Source: Alphaproteobacteria bacterium
GTDB lineage: Bacteria > Pseudomonadota > Alphaproteobacteria > Sphingomonadales > Kordiimonadaceae
Direction of reading: 5' to 3'
NCBI GenBank assembly: GCA_013372975.1
Contig: JABXIS010000011.1
Coordinates: 1-64,000 of the forward strand
Length of the DNA stretch: 64,000 bases
The translations under genes and the position numbers were made by a program. The notes under the pieces were generated by a model. It ran no database searches, had not been told where the DNA came from, and saw only the letters and a list, made by a program, of their open reading frames with translations. This document shows, piece after piece, positions 16,879 through 25,985 of this stretch. Numbering within the stretch: the first letter of the stretch is position 1; each line of letters begins with the position of its first letter.

Positions 16879-17384
16879 GATGCTTTCCTCTCCTCGGTCG
16901 CCTTGTGGCGTGCATGGGCGAGCGATACCTGGCCGGTATAGTCGGTCTGGTAGAAGCTATCGAAACGCTTGAGGGCGGCCTTGAAGGCCTCGGCGCGTTC
17001 GTCTGCAACTTCCACAGTGTCAAACCCTGCACGCAGCAGGAATAAGGCCTGATCCGGGATCACCGGGCCTGTGGCGCGAATTTCACCTTTGAAGCCAAGG
17101 TCTTTCCGCAGGCGCACAGCAAGGGAAAAGCCGCGGCCATCGCCAAAGGCAGGAAAATCAACAACCACAAAGGCAAGCTTGTTCATCAAAGGGGCGAGGT
17201 CGGCATGGTTAGTGTCTGTTGTGAGAACGGCACCAACCGGGCCAGCCACTTTGAAGAAATCATCGCCTTCATCGGTAAGTCGGCTCAGGGGCACGGCAAC
17301 CGCTGCGCCCTCTTCCGGGGAATGATCGTCAGCCAGCAGGGAAAAATCGCCTGCCTGAATGCCTGTCAGATTAACGAGCGTCAT
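16875..17384 (-). CDS. DUF934 protein of the cys operon
   Basis: A 169-residue cytosolic protein of the DUF934 family, found almost always between cysI and cysH in proteobacteria. The conserved core is 'VVDFPAFGDGRGFSLAVRLR' followed by 'GPVIPDQALFLLRAGFDTVEV'. Its biochemical role is not established; context implies a part in sulfite or APS reduction. It overlaps the end of cysI by 14 bases, with AAGGAGG just before its ATG, and overlaps cysH by 4 bases. Confidence 0.9.
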   Translation of the reverse strand: MTLVNLTGIQAGDFSLLADDHSPEEGAAVAVPLSRLTDEGDDFFKVAGPVGAVLTTDTNHADLAPLMNKLAFVVVDFPAFGDGRGFSLAVRLRKDLGFKGEIRATGPVIPDQALFLLRAGFDTVEVADERAEAFKAALKRFDSFYQTDYTGQVSLAHARHKATEERKAS

Positions 17385-19026
17385 AGACAGCCTCCTTAAA
17401 TACCTGTGGGCCTACCCGGCGGTATGTCGCCAGAAATTCTTCGCCCTCTTCGCGTTCGCCAAGGTAAACGGCGACCACTTTTTCAACTGCATCGATGATG
17501 CCGTTTTCATCAAAGCCCGGTCCGAGGATCGCGGCTTTGGACGCATCTTCGGCACCCGATCCACCGAGGAGGAGCTGATAGTTTTCCTCGCCCTTACGGT
17601 CCACACCCAGGATGCCGATATGGCCAGCATGGTGGTGACCGCAGGAGTTGATGCAGCCCGAAATCTTGATCTTCAGTGGGCCGATGTCCTGCAGGCGCTT
17701 GAAGTCGTCAAAGCGTTTGCCAAGCTGTTGCGCCAGTGGGATCGAGCGCGCGTTTGCAAGCGAACAATAATCAAGCCCCGGGCAGGCGATAATATCTGTC
17801 AGAAGCCCGGCGTTCGGGATGCCAAGGCCAGCTTCATCAAGGTCTGTCCATATGGCTGGCAGATCTTTCTTTGCCACGTGCGGCAGGATCAGGTTCTGCT
17901 CATGGCTTATGCGCAGTTCGCCCTGGCTGTATTCGTCGGCGAGGGCTGCCACAAGATCCATCTGTTCAGCCGTGGCGTCACCCGGAATGCCGCCATGCGG
18001 CTTCAGGCTGATGGTTACGTTCACGTGGCCCGGCACCTTGTGCTGGTTTGTATTGTTCTGGAGCCATGCGGCAAAAAGGAAATTCTTTTTCGCCAGTTCG
18101 TCCACGGCTGGTACGTCATCAGACAATACCTGCAGCGGAGGCGGGGCAAAGTAGGCCTTGATGCGCGCGGCTTCCTCAGCAGGGAAGTCGATCGGCTGAT
18201 CTTTGATTTTTTGCCATTCTTCTTCCGTTTGGCGGGCGTATTCATCTGCGCCCAACGCATCCACGAGGATTTTGATCCGCGCCTTGTATTTATTGTCGCG
18301 GCGGCCCTGTTCGTTATAAACGCGCAGGATGGCCTCCAGGTAGCTGAGAAGATCCTTCTCAGGCAGGAAGTCGCGAATGGTTTTTGCGATTACAGGCGTG
18401 CGGCCCATGCCGCCACCCACGAGAACTTCAAAGCCAATCTCGCCTGCGTCATTCTTCTTCACCACAAGGCCGATGTCGTGCCACTTCACGGCAGCGCGGT
18501 CGATGTCAGCGCCCGTGATGGCAATCTTGAACTTGCGTGGCAGGAACGAAAATTCCGGGTGGAACGTAGACCACTGGCGGATCAGCTCAGCATATGGACG
18601 TGGGTCCGCCACTTCATCAGCCGTTGCGCCCGCAAACTGGTCAGTGGTTACGTTGCGGATACAGTTGCCCGATGTCTGGATGGCGTGCATTTCCACGTCT
18701 GCCAGTTCCTGCAGGATATCAGGCGTTTCCGAAAGCTTCGGCCAGTTATACTGGATGTTCTGACGCGTGGTGAAATGGCCATAACCCTTGTCATACTTGC
18801 GGGCGATATGGGCAAGCTTGCGCATTTGCGTGCCGTTCAGCGTGCCATAAGGCACAGCCACACGAAGCATATAGGCGTGAAGCTGCAGGTAGAGGCCGTT
18901 CATCAGGCGAAGCGGACGGAACTCTTCTTCTGTCAGCTCGCCCTTCACGCGGCGGTTTACCTGGTCGCGGAACTCTTCAACGCGGGCATTTACCAGGGCA
19001 TGATCGTATTTGTCGTAAGCATACAT
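17371..19026 (-). CDS. cysI: Sulfite reductase hemoprotein (nitrite/sulfite reductase family)
   Basis: A 551-residue siroheme/[4Fe-4S] enzyme for six-electron reduction of sulfite to sulfide. The cluster cysteines are in 'ACPGLDYCSLA' (about 414 and 420) and 'SGCINSCGHHH' (about 457 and 461), and 'FTTRQNIQYNW' is the family's substrate-binding region. Context, between cysG and cysH, shows a sulfite rather than nitrite role. No flavoprotein partner (cysJ) is in the window, so electrons may come from ferredoxin. ATG 19026 follows AAGGACG. Confidence 0.95.
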   Translation of the reverse strand: MYAYDKYDHALVNARVEEFRDQVNRRVKGELTEEEFRPLRLMNGLYLQLHAYMLRVAVPYGTLNGTQMRKLAHIARKYDKGYGHFTTRQNIQYNWPKLSETPDILQELADVEMHAIQTSGNCIRNVTTDQFAGATADEVADPRPYAELIRQWSTFHPEFSFLPRKFKIAITGADIDRAAVKWHDIGLVVKKNDAGEIGFEVLVGGGMGRTPVIAKTIRDFLPEKDLLSYLEAILRVYNEQGRRDNKYKARIKILVDALGADEYARQTEEEWQKIKDQPIDFPAEEAARIKAYFAPPPLQVLSDDVPAVDELAKKNFLFAAWLQNNTNQHKVPGHVNVTISLKPHGGIPGDATAEQMDLVAALADEYSQGELRISHEQNLILPHVAKKDLPAIWTDLDEAGLGIPNAGLLTDIIACPGLDYCSLANARSIPLAQQLGKRFDDFKRLQDIGPLKIKISGCINSCGHHHAGHIGILGVDRKGEENYQLLLGGSGAEDASKAAILGPGFDENGIIDAVEKVVAVYLGEREEGEEFLATYRRVGPQVFKEAVYDAR

Positions 19027-19038
19027 GTCTGATCGTCC

Positions 19039-19371
19039 TTAAAGGTCAGTCTGTTCCCAGGCGGGGGAAACCTGGTAGCCGAGGTCCGGGCGCACACTTG
19101 GGCCCAGTGCCTGCATGGCAAATTTCATGTGGGCGGGGTAGGGCTTGCCATCCCGCTCGGTGGCATCGATCACTTCAATCGACAGCACAAAATTGTCGTC
19201 TGCTGACTTTTGTGCGAGCGCCTCAAGCGCATCCACACCTGCTTCATCAGCGGCAACAGCAGCGTCGGCTGCAACAGCAGACCAGCCACCATCGGCTTTC
19301 AGGAACACCACGCGACCATCCAACAGGCGGTTCGCGACAATCATTTGTGGTCCTTTGATTTTTCTAGCCAT
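19039..19371 (-). CDS. DUF2849 protein of the cys operon
   Basis: A 110-residue protein of the DUF2849 family, which sits between cysG and cysI in many alphaproteobacteria. 'IVANRLLDGRVVFLKADGGW' is the conserved start. The function is unknown; a role in sulfite-reductase assembly or siroheme delivery is only inference from position. ATG 19371 is chosen because AAGGAG lies 7 bases upstream, inside and just after the end of cysG; the frame is open to 19431 but without a better site. Confidence 0.88.
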   Translation of the reverse strand: MARKIKGPQMIVANRLLDGRVVFLKADGGWSAVAADAAVAADEAGVDALEALAQKSADDNFVLSIEVIDATERDGKPYPAHMKFAMQALGPSVRPDLGYQVSPAWEQTDL

Positions 19372-19388
19372 CGTTAAACTCCTTACGC

Positions 19389-20807
19389 TCAAGCAGTCGC
19401 CGCAAGGCGCTCTGTTTCTTTGTTCGCCCACGCCAGATCAGCGGCGGTGGAAACCACGTCACCAATCAGAAGAAGCGCCGGGCTTTTCACATTGTTTTCG
19501 AGAACCACTTCGGGCAGCGTCTCAAGCGTGCCATAGAAGCGGCGTTCGTTGGCGCGGGTGCCATTTTCAACCACAGCCACAGGGGTGGAGGCCTTGACGC
19601 CTTCGCCGATCAGGCCCGCCGAAATTTTCGGTGCACCTTTTACGCCCATGTAGATCGCCAGCGTTTGGCCGTCACCGGCGAGGCGCGCCCAATCCTTGTA
19701 GGCGCCATCTTTCAGGTGGCCGGTTACCAGTGTGATCGAGCTTGCGTGCGCCCGGTCTGTCAGTGGGATTTGCGTAGTGGCTGCAATGCCCTGGAAAGCG
19801 CTGATGCCGGGAACAACTTCCACATGGATGTCGTGGGCGCGCAGGGCTTCCAGTTCTTCGCCTGCGCGGGCAAACAACAATGGGTCACCACCCTTCAGGC
19901 GTACAACACGGCGGCCTTTGAGGGCTTCTTCAACAATCACGCGGTTGATGCCGTCTTGGCCGATGCCGTGATCGCCTTCGCGTTTGCCAACAAAAATAAG
20001 GTCTGCATCGCGGCGCGCAAGCGCCAGCACATCACGGCTTACAAGCCGATCGTAAACGATCACATCCGCCTGCTGCAGTGCACGGTGCGCTTTGATGGTC
20101 AGAAGGTCCGGGTCACCCGGGCCAGCGCCCACAAGCTGCACTTGGCCGGTGGTTGCGCCAACGCGGTGGTTGCGCGCGGCGTCCAACACAAGGCGTTCAA
20201 CCTCGTTTTGATCCAGGTCGGCATAGGTGCCGGCATTATCATACAGGCGATCATAAAATAGTCTGCGGCGGGTTCCGTCAGGGATGATGGTTTTGACGCG
20301 AGCCCGAACAGCCCCCGCCGCAGCAGCAAGCACGCCAAGAGAAGGGGGCAGGAGTTTCTCAAGGCTGCTGCGAAGGCGGCGCACAAAAACGGGCGCATCG
20401 CCTCCGGAAGAAAAAGCCACTTGCAGCGGTCCGCGCTGGAACTGCGCTGGTGTGGTGAAATTTGATTTGGCAGGTTTGTCGATCACATTCACAGGCAACT
20501 TGCGTGCGTTCGCAAGGCGCAGGATGCGCTCTTCCGTTAGGTCATCTTCAACACCGATATAAACAAGGGTTTTGCCGGAAAGGTCATCTTCCGCAAAAAC
20601 GCGGTTATGGATAGACATGTTTTCGCGGCCTGTGTCTTCAGGCAGCAGGCCAGCGTCCTTGAGGGCTGCTTCGGCACCTGGTGCGATTACGCTGATGCGT
20701 GCGCTTGTTGGGGTGAAAAGCCCCACCTTGGCCATGGCCGCAGATGTGGCGCCTACAATCAGAATGTGATGTTTCTCAGCCGTTAAAAAAACAGGGATGC
20801 TCGACAT
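19389..20807 (-). CDS. cysG: Siroheme synthase
   Basis: A 472-residue fusion. The N-terminal part (about 1-220) is the precorrin-2 dehydrogenase/sirohydrochlorin ferrochelatase; the C-terminal part (about 223-472) is uroporphyrinogen-III methyltransferase, with 'VQLVGAGPGDPDLLTIKA' and 'VVRLKGGDPLLFARAGEE'. It makes the siroheme cofactor of CysI. The usual glycine-rich NAD motif (VGGG-VA--K) reads 'VGATSAAMAK' here, so dehydrogenase activity could be weakened. It is the first gene of the leftward operon; its promoter should lie in 20808-20990. Confidence 0.94.
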   Translation of the reverse strand: MSSIPVFLTAEKHHILIVGATSAAMAKVGLFTPTSARISVIAPGAEAALKDAGLLPEDTGRENMSIHNRVFAEDDLSGKTLVYIGVEDDLTEERILRLANARKLPVNVIDKPAKSNFTTPAQFQRGPLQVAFSSGGDAPVFVRRLRSSLEKLLPPSLGVLAAAAGAVRARVKTIIPDGTRRRLFYDRLYDNAGTYADLDQNEVERLVLDAARNHRVGATTGQVQLVGAGPGDPDLLTIKAHRALQQADVIVYDRLVSRDVLALARRDADLIFVGKREGDHGIGQDGINRVIVEEALKGRRVVRLKGGDPLLFARAGEELEALRAHDIHVEVVPGISAFQGIAATTQIPLTDRAHASSITLVTGHLKDGAYKDWARLAGDGQTLAIYMGVKGAPKISAGLIGEGVKASTPVAVVENGTRANERRFYGTLETLPEVVLENNVKSPALLLIGDVVSTAADLAWANKETERLAATA

Positions 20808-21246
20808 GGCCCTATACTCCTCGCGTCAATCTCGCACCTTTTTCCCTAAATCCTGCCAGTGGGAAGCGGGTGCTTCTTCAGTGGTGTCATACATAAGGGC
20901 GGTGGCCCAGCGGAACAAACGAGAAGAAATTTATCACATCAGTAGAAAAAATTTACTTATAAATGGGTAAATATCCCGTGATAAAGAAATATAAATCTAA
21001 TTAAGTTTATTTTAGGGATTTTGGTTCTTTAAAGTTGCGCATGTTTGAAATAGGTGGCTGGTTTTTTTTGAAAGGTATGGAATTACCAAATTTTGCGCCT
21101 TTTGGATCAAATTATCTAATAATGTGGGCCTTTTGCGGTTTAAGTGGATTATTTTTCTATTTAATTTTGTATGTAGAGCCGCGCAATCTGCTGCTATTGG
21201 CAAAATGACTTGCTTCTGGCACCTTTGGTGCGGGGGCGAAGGGGAA
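20808..21246. promoter_or_regulatory. AT-rich intergenic region with dyad; likely cys operon promoter
   Basis: A 439-base gap between the divergent cysG and a membrane-protein gene. No credible reading frame was found. TTTATCAC (20930-20937) and GTGATAAA (20978-20985) form an inverted repeat across 40 AT-rich bases, 123-178 bases upstream of the cysG start, a plausible distance for an activator of LysR (CysB/Cbl) type, but I cannot assign the regulator. The rest, 20986-21246, is AT-rich and shows nothing recognisable. Confidence 0.45.
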
Positions 21247-21945
21247 ATGAAGATGAATGAATCATCACCTGCCAGCCGCACCTTCTTTGTGCATATGGGC
21301 CTTTTCATGATTGTGCTGGCCGTGTTGGGGTTTGGTCCTTTCATTTATGGAAGGATGGCGGCGGGCGGCGAGATGGGTGGCGCGCTTGCGCTGCACGGCA
21401 TTACCTTCACCGCATGGCTTGTGTTGTTTACTTATCAGGCCTCGCTGGTGCGTACGCGAAACATCAAACGGCATATGATGCTTGGGAAACTGAGCCTGGG
21501 GCTAGCCGCAGCCATGTTTGTGTTTGCGGCTATCACGACTGTGGATGTGTTTGCCCGCGGCGAAAGCAGTGCTACACCTTTTTCACCTGAACAATTCATC
21601 ATGCTGCCGCTGATGGATATTTCCCTGTTTGTCGGTCTATATACCGCGGCCATGCTCAACCGGAAAAAGCCGGAAGTGCACAAACGCTTGATGCTGCTTG
21701 TGGGCATCATGATGATGGACCCGGCAACCGGCAGGCTTGGGTTTACCCTTGGGTTTCCGCCAATTGGCATGCTGATCCATCTGGGGCTTGGCATTGCCAT
21801 GTGCATTTATGACAGGCGCGCGCTTGGCAGCGTTCATGCTGTGTCCAAATTGGCAGTTGGGTTGATCATTGTGCGCTATGCGGCGTTCTTCTCCGTCGGC
21901 CCAACCACGGGCTGGGCTTCCTTCACGCACTGGCTATTGGGATAA
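21247..21945 (+). CDS. Integral membrane protein of unknown function
   Basis: A 232-residue protein with about seven hydrophobic segments. It has scattered conserved-looking polar spots: 'LHGITFTAW' in helix 2, '[15 protein letters not shown]', '[20 protein letters not shown]'. The histidines in predicted helices recall heme-binding or cytochrome-like membrane proteins, but I cannot name the family. GAAGGGG precedes two ATGs; 21253 has better spacing than 21247. It is divergent from the cys operon. Confidence 0.75.
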   Translation: MKMNESSPASRTFFVHMGLFMIVLAVLGFGPFIYGRMAAGGEMGGALALHGITFTAWLVLFTYQASLVRTRNIKRHMMLGKLSLGLAAAMFVFAAITTVDVFARGESSATPFSPEQFIMLPLMDISLFVGLYTAAMLNRKKPEVHKRLMLLVGIMMMDPATGRLGFTLGFPPIGMLIHLGLGIAMCIYDRRALGSVHAVSKLAVGLIIVRYAAFFSVGPTTGWASFTHWLLG

Positions 21946-22012
21946 GCATAATCTTGGGTTCCTATCCGCTTGTGCGCCGTGTATGAAAGGCAAAACCTAT
22001 TGCGGGGGCGAC

Positions 22013-22720
22013 ATGCACATCAATGAACCCACTTGGCAACGCCATCTGGCCACGGAATTCGGGCAAGACTATATGACGGGCCTTCAGGCGTTTCTTGCGG
22101 CTGAGAAAGCAGCAGGCAAAACCATCTATCCTGCAGCGGAAAACTATTTCCATGCGCTTGAGGTAACGCCGCTTGACGCGGTGAAGGTTGTCATCATCGG
22201 GCAGGATCCGTATCACGGCGAGGGGCAGGCGCATGGCCTGAGTTTCTCTGTGAAACCGGGTGTTGCGGTGCCGCCCAGTCTCAGGAACATGTATAAGGAG
22301 CTTGAGGAAAGCGTGGGCTTTGTTCATCCGGGGCATGGTTATCTTGAGGGCTGGGCGAACGAGGGTGTGCTTTTGCTGAACGCTGTTCTTACGGTAGAGG
22401 CCGCGAATGCTGGCGCTCACCAGAACAAGGGCTGGGAGCAATTCACTGACAAGGTAATCGAGACAGTGAACCGCGAGCGTGACGGTGTGGTGTTTATCCT
22501 GTGGGGCGGATACGCGCAGAAAAAGGGCAAGGGCATTGATAAGGCTCGCCATCTGGTGCTGGAAGGCCCGCACCCATCGCCGCTCAGTGCCTATCGGGGG
22601 TTCTTTGGCTGTGGGCATTTTTCAAAAGCCAATGATTATCTGAAAAGCCGGAACCAAACCCCGATACGGTGGCAGCTGGACCCGATCACAGCGCCCGGTG
22701 ATCAGCTTGGCTTGCTTTAG
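22013..22720 (+). CDS. ung: Uracil-DNA glycosylase, family 1
   Basis: Excises uracil from DNA at the start of base-excision repair. The catalytic water-activating Asp65 lies in GQDPYHG and the second active-site motif is HPSPLS (His187). '[21 protein letters not shown]' is typical of family 1. The product is 235 residues, near the usual 220-230. ATG 22013 follows GGGGGCG; the frame is open upstream but would enter the preceding gene. A sulfotransferase gene begins 9 bases after its stop. Confidence 0.96.
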   Translation: MHINEPTWQRHLATEFGQDYMTGLQAFLAAEKAAGKTIYPAAENYFHALEVTPLDAVKVVIIGQDPYHGEGQAHGLSFSVKPGVAVPPSLRNMYKELEESVGFVHPGHGYLEGWANEGVLLLNAVLTVEAANAGAHQNKGWEQFTDKVIETVNRERDGVVFILWGGYAQKKGKGIDKARHLVLEGPHPSPLSAYRGFFGCGHFSKANDYLKSRNQTPIRWQLDPITAPGDQLGLL

Positions 22721-22729
22721 GGCGTTGGT

Positions 22730-23476
22730 ATGAGTTTCCTGCGCAAAAGTAGGGAAGCAACTTTCCTTTTCATCATCGGCGCGATGAAAAGCGGTACAAC
22801 GTCGCTTGCTGGTGCGCTGAAGAAGCACCCCGATATTGCATTGGGCAGCAACAAAGAGCCGAATTTCTTTGCTGACCGCGGCCGCAAGATGGAAACATTG
22901 GAAGACTATCTTTCAGGGTTTGATGGAAGGGCCAGATATTGCCTGGACGCATCAACCGCTTATGCAAAGCACCCGGGCTTTGGGCCATGTGCCCACAATA
23001 TCAGAAGGCAATTTCCGGATGCGCGCTACATCTATTTGATGCGGGATCCTGTGGCCCGCATTGAAAGTCAGTTGGCACATCAGGTTTCCCGACATCCAGA
23101 GCAGTTTGCTGACTTTGAAGCAAGGGGCGAAACCTTGGCTTTTTACAGGCCGCTATTGAATGTGTCGTCTTACGCGTTGCAGCTGGATCAATATCGACCG
23201 GAGTATGAAAGCGGCCGTATATTTTTGTCTTCCTTTGAGAGCATGATAGGGAATGAAAATGTTTTTTGGGAAGGCCTTTGGACGTTTCTTGGCCTGAGGG
23301 TGCCAAGGAAAAGGATCATTCTTGAAAAGAGAAACCCTCGCCGCCAAGACGTAAGTGATGTGCGACAGATTCGCCTTTCAGAAAGCGCCCGCGCCATGCT
23401 TCGGGAAGCACTGAAGGATGACATGGAAAGGCTGCATCGGGAGTATGGCGTGGATGTCTCCGCCTGGGGTTTCTAA
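22730..23476 (+). CDS. PAPS-dependent sulfotransferase
   Basis: A 248-residue cytosolic sulfotransferase. The 5'-phosphosulfate loop is 'IIGAMKSGTTSLAGALKKHP' near the start and the 3'-phosphate motif is 'YIYLMRDPVARIESQ'. 'KEPNFF' is typical of sulfotransferases of the heparan sulfate/carbohydrate type. The acceptor is unknown. It follows ung by 9 bases, probably on the same transcript, though no functional link is obvious. A terminator hairpin begins inside its last codons. Confidence 0.88.
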   Translation: MSFLRKSREATFLFIIGAMKSGTTSLAGALKKHPDIALGSNKEPNFFADRGRKMETLEDYLSGFDGRARYCLDASTAYAKHPGFGPCAHNIRRQFPDARYIYLMRDPVARIESQLAHQVSRHPEQFADFEARGETLAFYRPLLNVSSYALQLDQYRPEYESGRIFLSSFESMIGNENVFWEGLWTFLGLRVPRKRIILEKRNPRRQDVSDVRQIRLSESARAMLREALKDDMERLHREYGVDVSAWGF

Positions 23477-23500
23477 GCGGAGACATATTGTTTTTCTTTT
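23456..23500 (+). terminator. Terminator overlapping the sulfotransferase stop codon
   Basis: GTCTCCGC (23456-23463) pairs perfectly with GCGGAGAC (23477-23484). The stop codon TAA ends at 23476, inside the loop, and a T-rich stretch follows to 23500. The 5' arm is thus coding. Confidence 0.8.
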
Positions 23501-23514
23501 CCTTGGTGGGGCAG

Positions 23515-24918
23515 TTAGTTTTTCCCTGCGATATCGGTAAGGATCAGATGCCAGTGGCGGAGTGACCCCCACAGGCTTTCAACTGGAACACGTTCGTTGA
23601 GGCCGTGGGCAAACATGTCAGAGCCCTTGATGAACACCCCCGACATGCCATAGCTTTCAATGCCTGCAGCGCGGAAATGCATGCCGTCGGTACCGCCCGA
23701 TTCCATATAGGGAATAATCTTGATGCCCGGATGTTGTGCATGCACGGCTCGCTCAAGGACTGCCATCACGTCATCTCTGAGAGGTGAGGCGGCGCTTTCC
23801 GTTGGCTCCTTCATTTCCCGCCATACGATGGCGTCGTTGCCGGCCACGCTTTTGAGGGTATTGAGTGTATTTTCCACACCTGCGCCAGGGAAGATGCGGC
23901 AGTTCACAACAGCACTGGCAGATTGGGGCAATGCGTTTTCGGCGTGCCCTGCCTTCAGCATGGTCGTCACGCATGTGGTGCCCGTAGTACCAACATACTC
24001 AGGGTAGGAACGCAGCGTTTTCACTGCCCATTCATCTTCGGGGTTTTGAGAAAAGCGCGCCATGGCCTTGCCCAAATCACCACCTGCCTTGTCGGCAGAT
24101 GCAGCGAAAAAGGCACGTGTGAGTTCGCTCGCCTGCGCAGGGAATTTATAGGCTTCAATGTTTTTCAGCGCTGTCGCCAATTCATAGATGGCGTTATCAG
24201 GCCGTGGGCGTGAGCTGTGGCCGCCGGGATTGGTGATGGCCATCTCAAAGCTGACATAGGTTTTCTCAGCCGCCTGCAGGTTATAGCTGATCACGGATCC
24301 GTCTTCTGACAAAGCGCCACCGCCTGCGTCTGCGTTCAACACAAATTCGCTATCTGTCAGGTGCCGATATTCATTCACCAATGCTTTGGTGGTGGTCATG
24401 TCTGTTTCTTCATCACCCGAGAAGGCGATGATCAGATCCCGGCTCGGCACAAACCCTTCTGCTTTCAGGCGCAGGAAGGCTGTGGTCAGCGACACAATGC
24501 CCATCTTGTTGTCCAGAACGCCTCGCCCGAAAAGATAGCCATCTTCTTCTATCAGCGTGAAGGGATCCCGTTCCCAGTCTTCAGGGAGGGCGTCCACGAC
24601 ATCCATGTGCGCGGAAAGAGAGATCGGTTTTTTACCAGCGCTCCCGTCGCCTTTGTAGCGCACCACCAAAGCAGCAGTTTCGCCCATGGGAAGCAGGTGG
24701 ATATCTTCGTCGGCAAAGCCGCCTTTTCTGAATTCATTGGCCAGATAGGCGGCAAGACGCGGTACTTCACCGTGCCCCTGCGCTGTACGCATGCTTACGG
24801 CTTCACGCAAAAGCTCCATTGCCTTGTCAGCGAAGGGCGGGCGGTCATCGGCCTGTGCGGCTGTTGGAGCAAAGGCCATGCTGGCGGCGATGGCCAGCGC
24901 GGAAATTGTTTGTTTCAT
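23515..24918 (-). CDS. Exported M20-family metallopeptidase
   Basis: A 467-residue exported dinuclear zinc peptidase. ATG 24918 follows AGGAAG and opens a signal peptide (about 1-23, ending Ala-Gln-Ala). Metal ligands are visible: 'SAHMDVVDALPEDW' (His104), 'GRGVLDNKMG' (Asp136), 'SGDEETDM' (catalytic Glu170 and Glu171), and 'VLNADAGGG'. A dimerisation insert follows. M20 members are carboxypeptidases or dipeptidases; the substrate is probably peptide fragments in the periplasm. An upstream in-frame ATG at 24933 is less well placed. Confidence 0.92.
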   Translation of the reverse strand: MKQTISALAIAASMAFAPTAAQADDRPPFADKAMELLREAVSMRTAQGHGEVPRLAAYLANEFRKGGFADEDIHLLPMGETAALVVRYKGDGSAGKKPISLSAHMDVVDALPEDWERDPFTLIEEDGYLFGRGVLDNKMGIVSLTTAFLRLKAEGFVPSRDLIIAFSGDEETDMTTTKALVNEYRHLTDSEFVLNADAGGGALSEDGSVISYNLQAAEKTYVSFEMAITNPGGHSSRPRPDNAIYELATALKNIEAYKFPAQASELTRAFFAASADKAGGDLGKAMARFSQNPEDEWAVKTLRSYPEYVGTTGTTCVTTMLKAGHAENALPQSASAVVNCRIFPGAGVENTLNTLKSVAGNDAIVWREMKEPTESAASPLRDDVMAVLERAVHAQHPGIKIIPYMESGGTDGMHFRAAGIESYGMSGVFIKGSDMFAHGLNERVPVESLWGSLRHWHLILTDIAGKN

Positions 24919-25016
24919 TGGGCGCTTCCTCATTGTCCTCTTGTGACGGAGCGTAACCCAACATTGACAGGCTGGCACCTAAGAAATTCTGCGGCTCAGT
25001 CTTAATATTTTGCAGA

Positions 25017-25046
25017 AGAAAAAGGGCAGTGATACCCGCCCTTTTC
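25017..25046 (-). terminator. Terminator after the 240-residue membrane-protein gene
   Basis: On the minus strand AAAAGGGC and GCCCTTTT pair around a 10-base loop and run into further T residues. It lies 17 bases after the stop at 25063. Confidence 0.7.
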
Positions 25047-25062
25047 AAATACGTTTCTCTCG

Positions 25063-25785
25063 CTATTCGGCTTCGTCATCGGGTTCGTAGGGTAGGTCTG
25101 CGAAGATTGCCTCGCCTTTGACAAACCAGCTGAAGCCGAAGGAAAGAACAGCGATCGTTTCAAGCCAGAAGATGGGGTTATATTCATCCACCACGGCCTC
25201 AATGTCAGCAGGTAGCAGGCCTTTGACAACAGCCCCCGCCATTGCCAGCAACATCAGGTATCCACAGGTTTTATAAACCCGGTTGCGCTTTTTCTTCTGA
25301 ATTGTCGGTTCAATATCCCCTGTTTGTACAAAAAGGCACAAACAGATGTATGACAGGATCAGGAAGAAGGAAGCAGAGAAAATCCAATGCAGGTATGCCG
25401 ATGTGTTGGTGCCGCAACCGCCCGTTACATTACATTCGATTGTTGGGAATATGGCCGTGCCCACAGCCGCGATAGCCGCAATATTGCCCGCGGCATTATC
25501 AGACAGACGAATGAAAAACTTGTGGCCGGGATTGTCAGCATCATAATTATAGCCCTGATAGGCAAACAGGAACATGGCCTGGGCAAACAGGATACCGACG
25601 AAAAAGTCTCCCATCGGGGAATGATAATATTGGCTGATGGACATACGCATGCCGGTTTCGCCCATCACAAAGCTGCCGATCACCATGATGAAGGGGTACA
25701 ACAGCCCCAGCCAGCCGATGGCTTTTCGCATGGTCATATAGTGAATGATAAGGCCGCTTGACCCGTTCTTGTTTGTGTTCGCCAC
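25063..25785 (-). CDS. Integral membrane protein, GTG start
   Basis: A 240-residue protein with about six hydrophobic helices. The best start is a GTG at 25785 with GGGGGAG six bases upstream; the frame extends to 25851 without such a site. Notable segments are 'ISQYYHSPMGDFFVGILFAQAMFLFAYQGY', a 'SDNAAGNIAAIAAVGTAIFPT' helix, a Cys pair ('CNVTGGCG') and an acidic tail. This resembles DUF998-like or Frag1-like membrane proteins in general style, but I do not assign a family. Function unknown. Confidence 0.78.
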   Translation of the reverse strand: MANTNKNGSSGLIIHYMTMRKAIGWLGLLYPFIMVIGSFVMGETGMRMSISQYYHSPMGDFFVGILFAQAMFLFAYQGYNYDADNPGHKFFIRLSDNAAGNIAAIAAVGTAIFPTIECNVTGGCGTNTSAYLHWIFSASFFLILSYICLCLFVQTGDIEPTIQKKKRNRVYKTCGYLMLLAMAGAVVKGLLPADIEAVVDEYNPIFWLETIAVLSFGFSWFVKGEAIFADLPYEPDDEAE

Positions 25786-25985
25786 GGAACGCTCCCCCTG
25801 TGAAGGTGGTTTGATACGCCTAACCAAAAGCACGGATAACTCCCCTAACACAGCATCCTACACGCCATAGGGGAATTTTCCAATTCCCGGGTGGATGTTC
25901 TGCTGCCGCGTGGCCTTTTGTCCAATTGCAACCCAATGGCCAGCGTGTTAGGGCTTTTTCACAAAAAACGACAAAGGGGGTGCCC

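Noticed and set aside
17359-19032. A 557-codon open frame on the plus strand exactly opposite cysI
   Set aside because: It is a full-length antisense shadow of a well-supported enzyme gene; the product has no recognisable domain and codon choice follows cysI.
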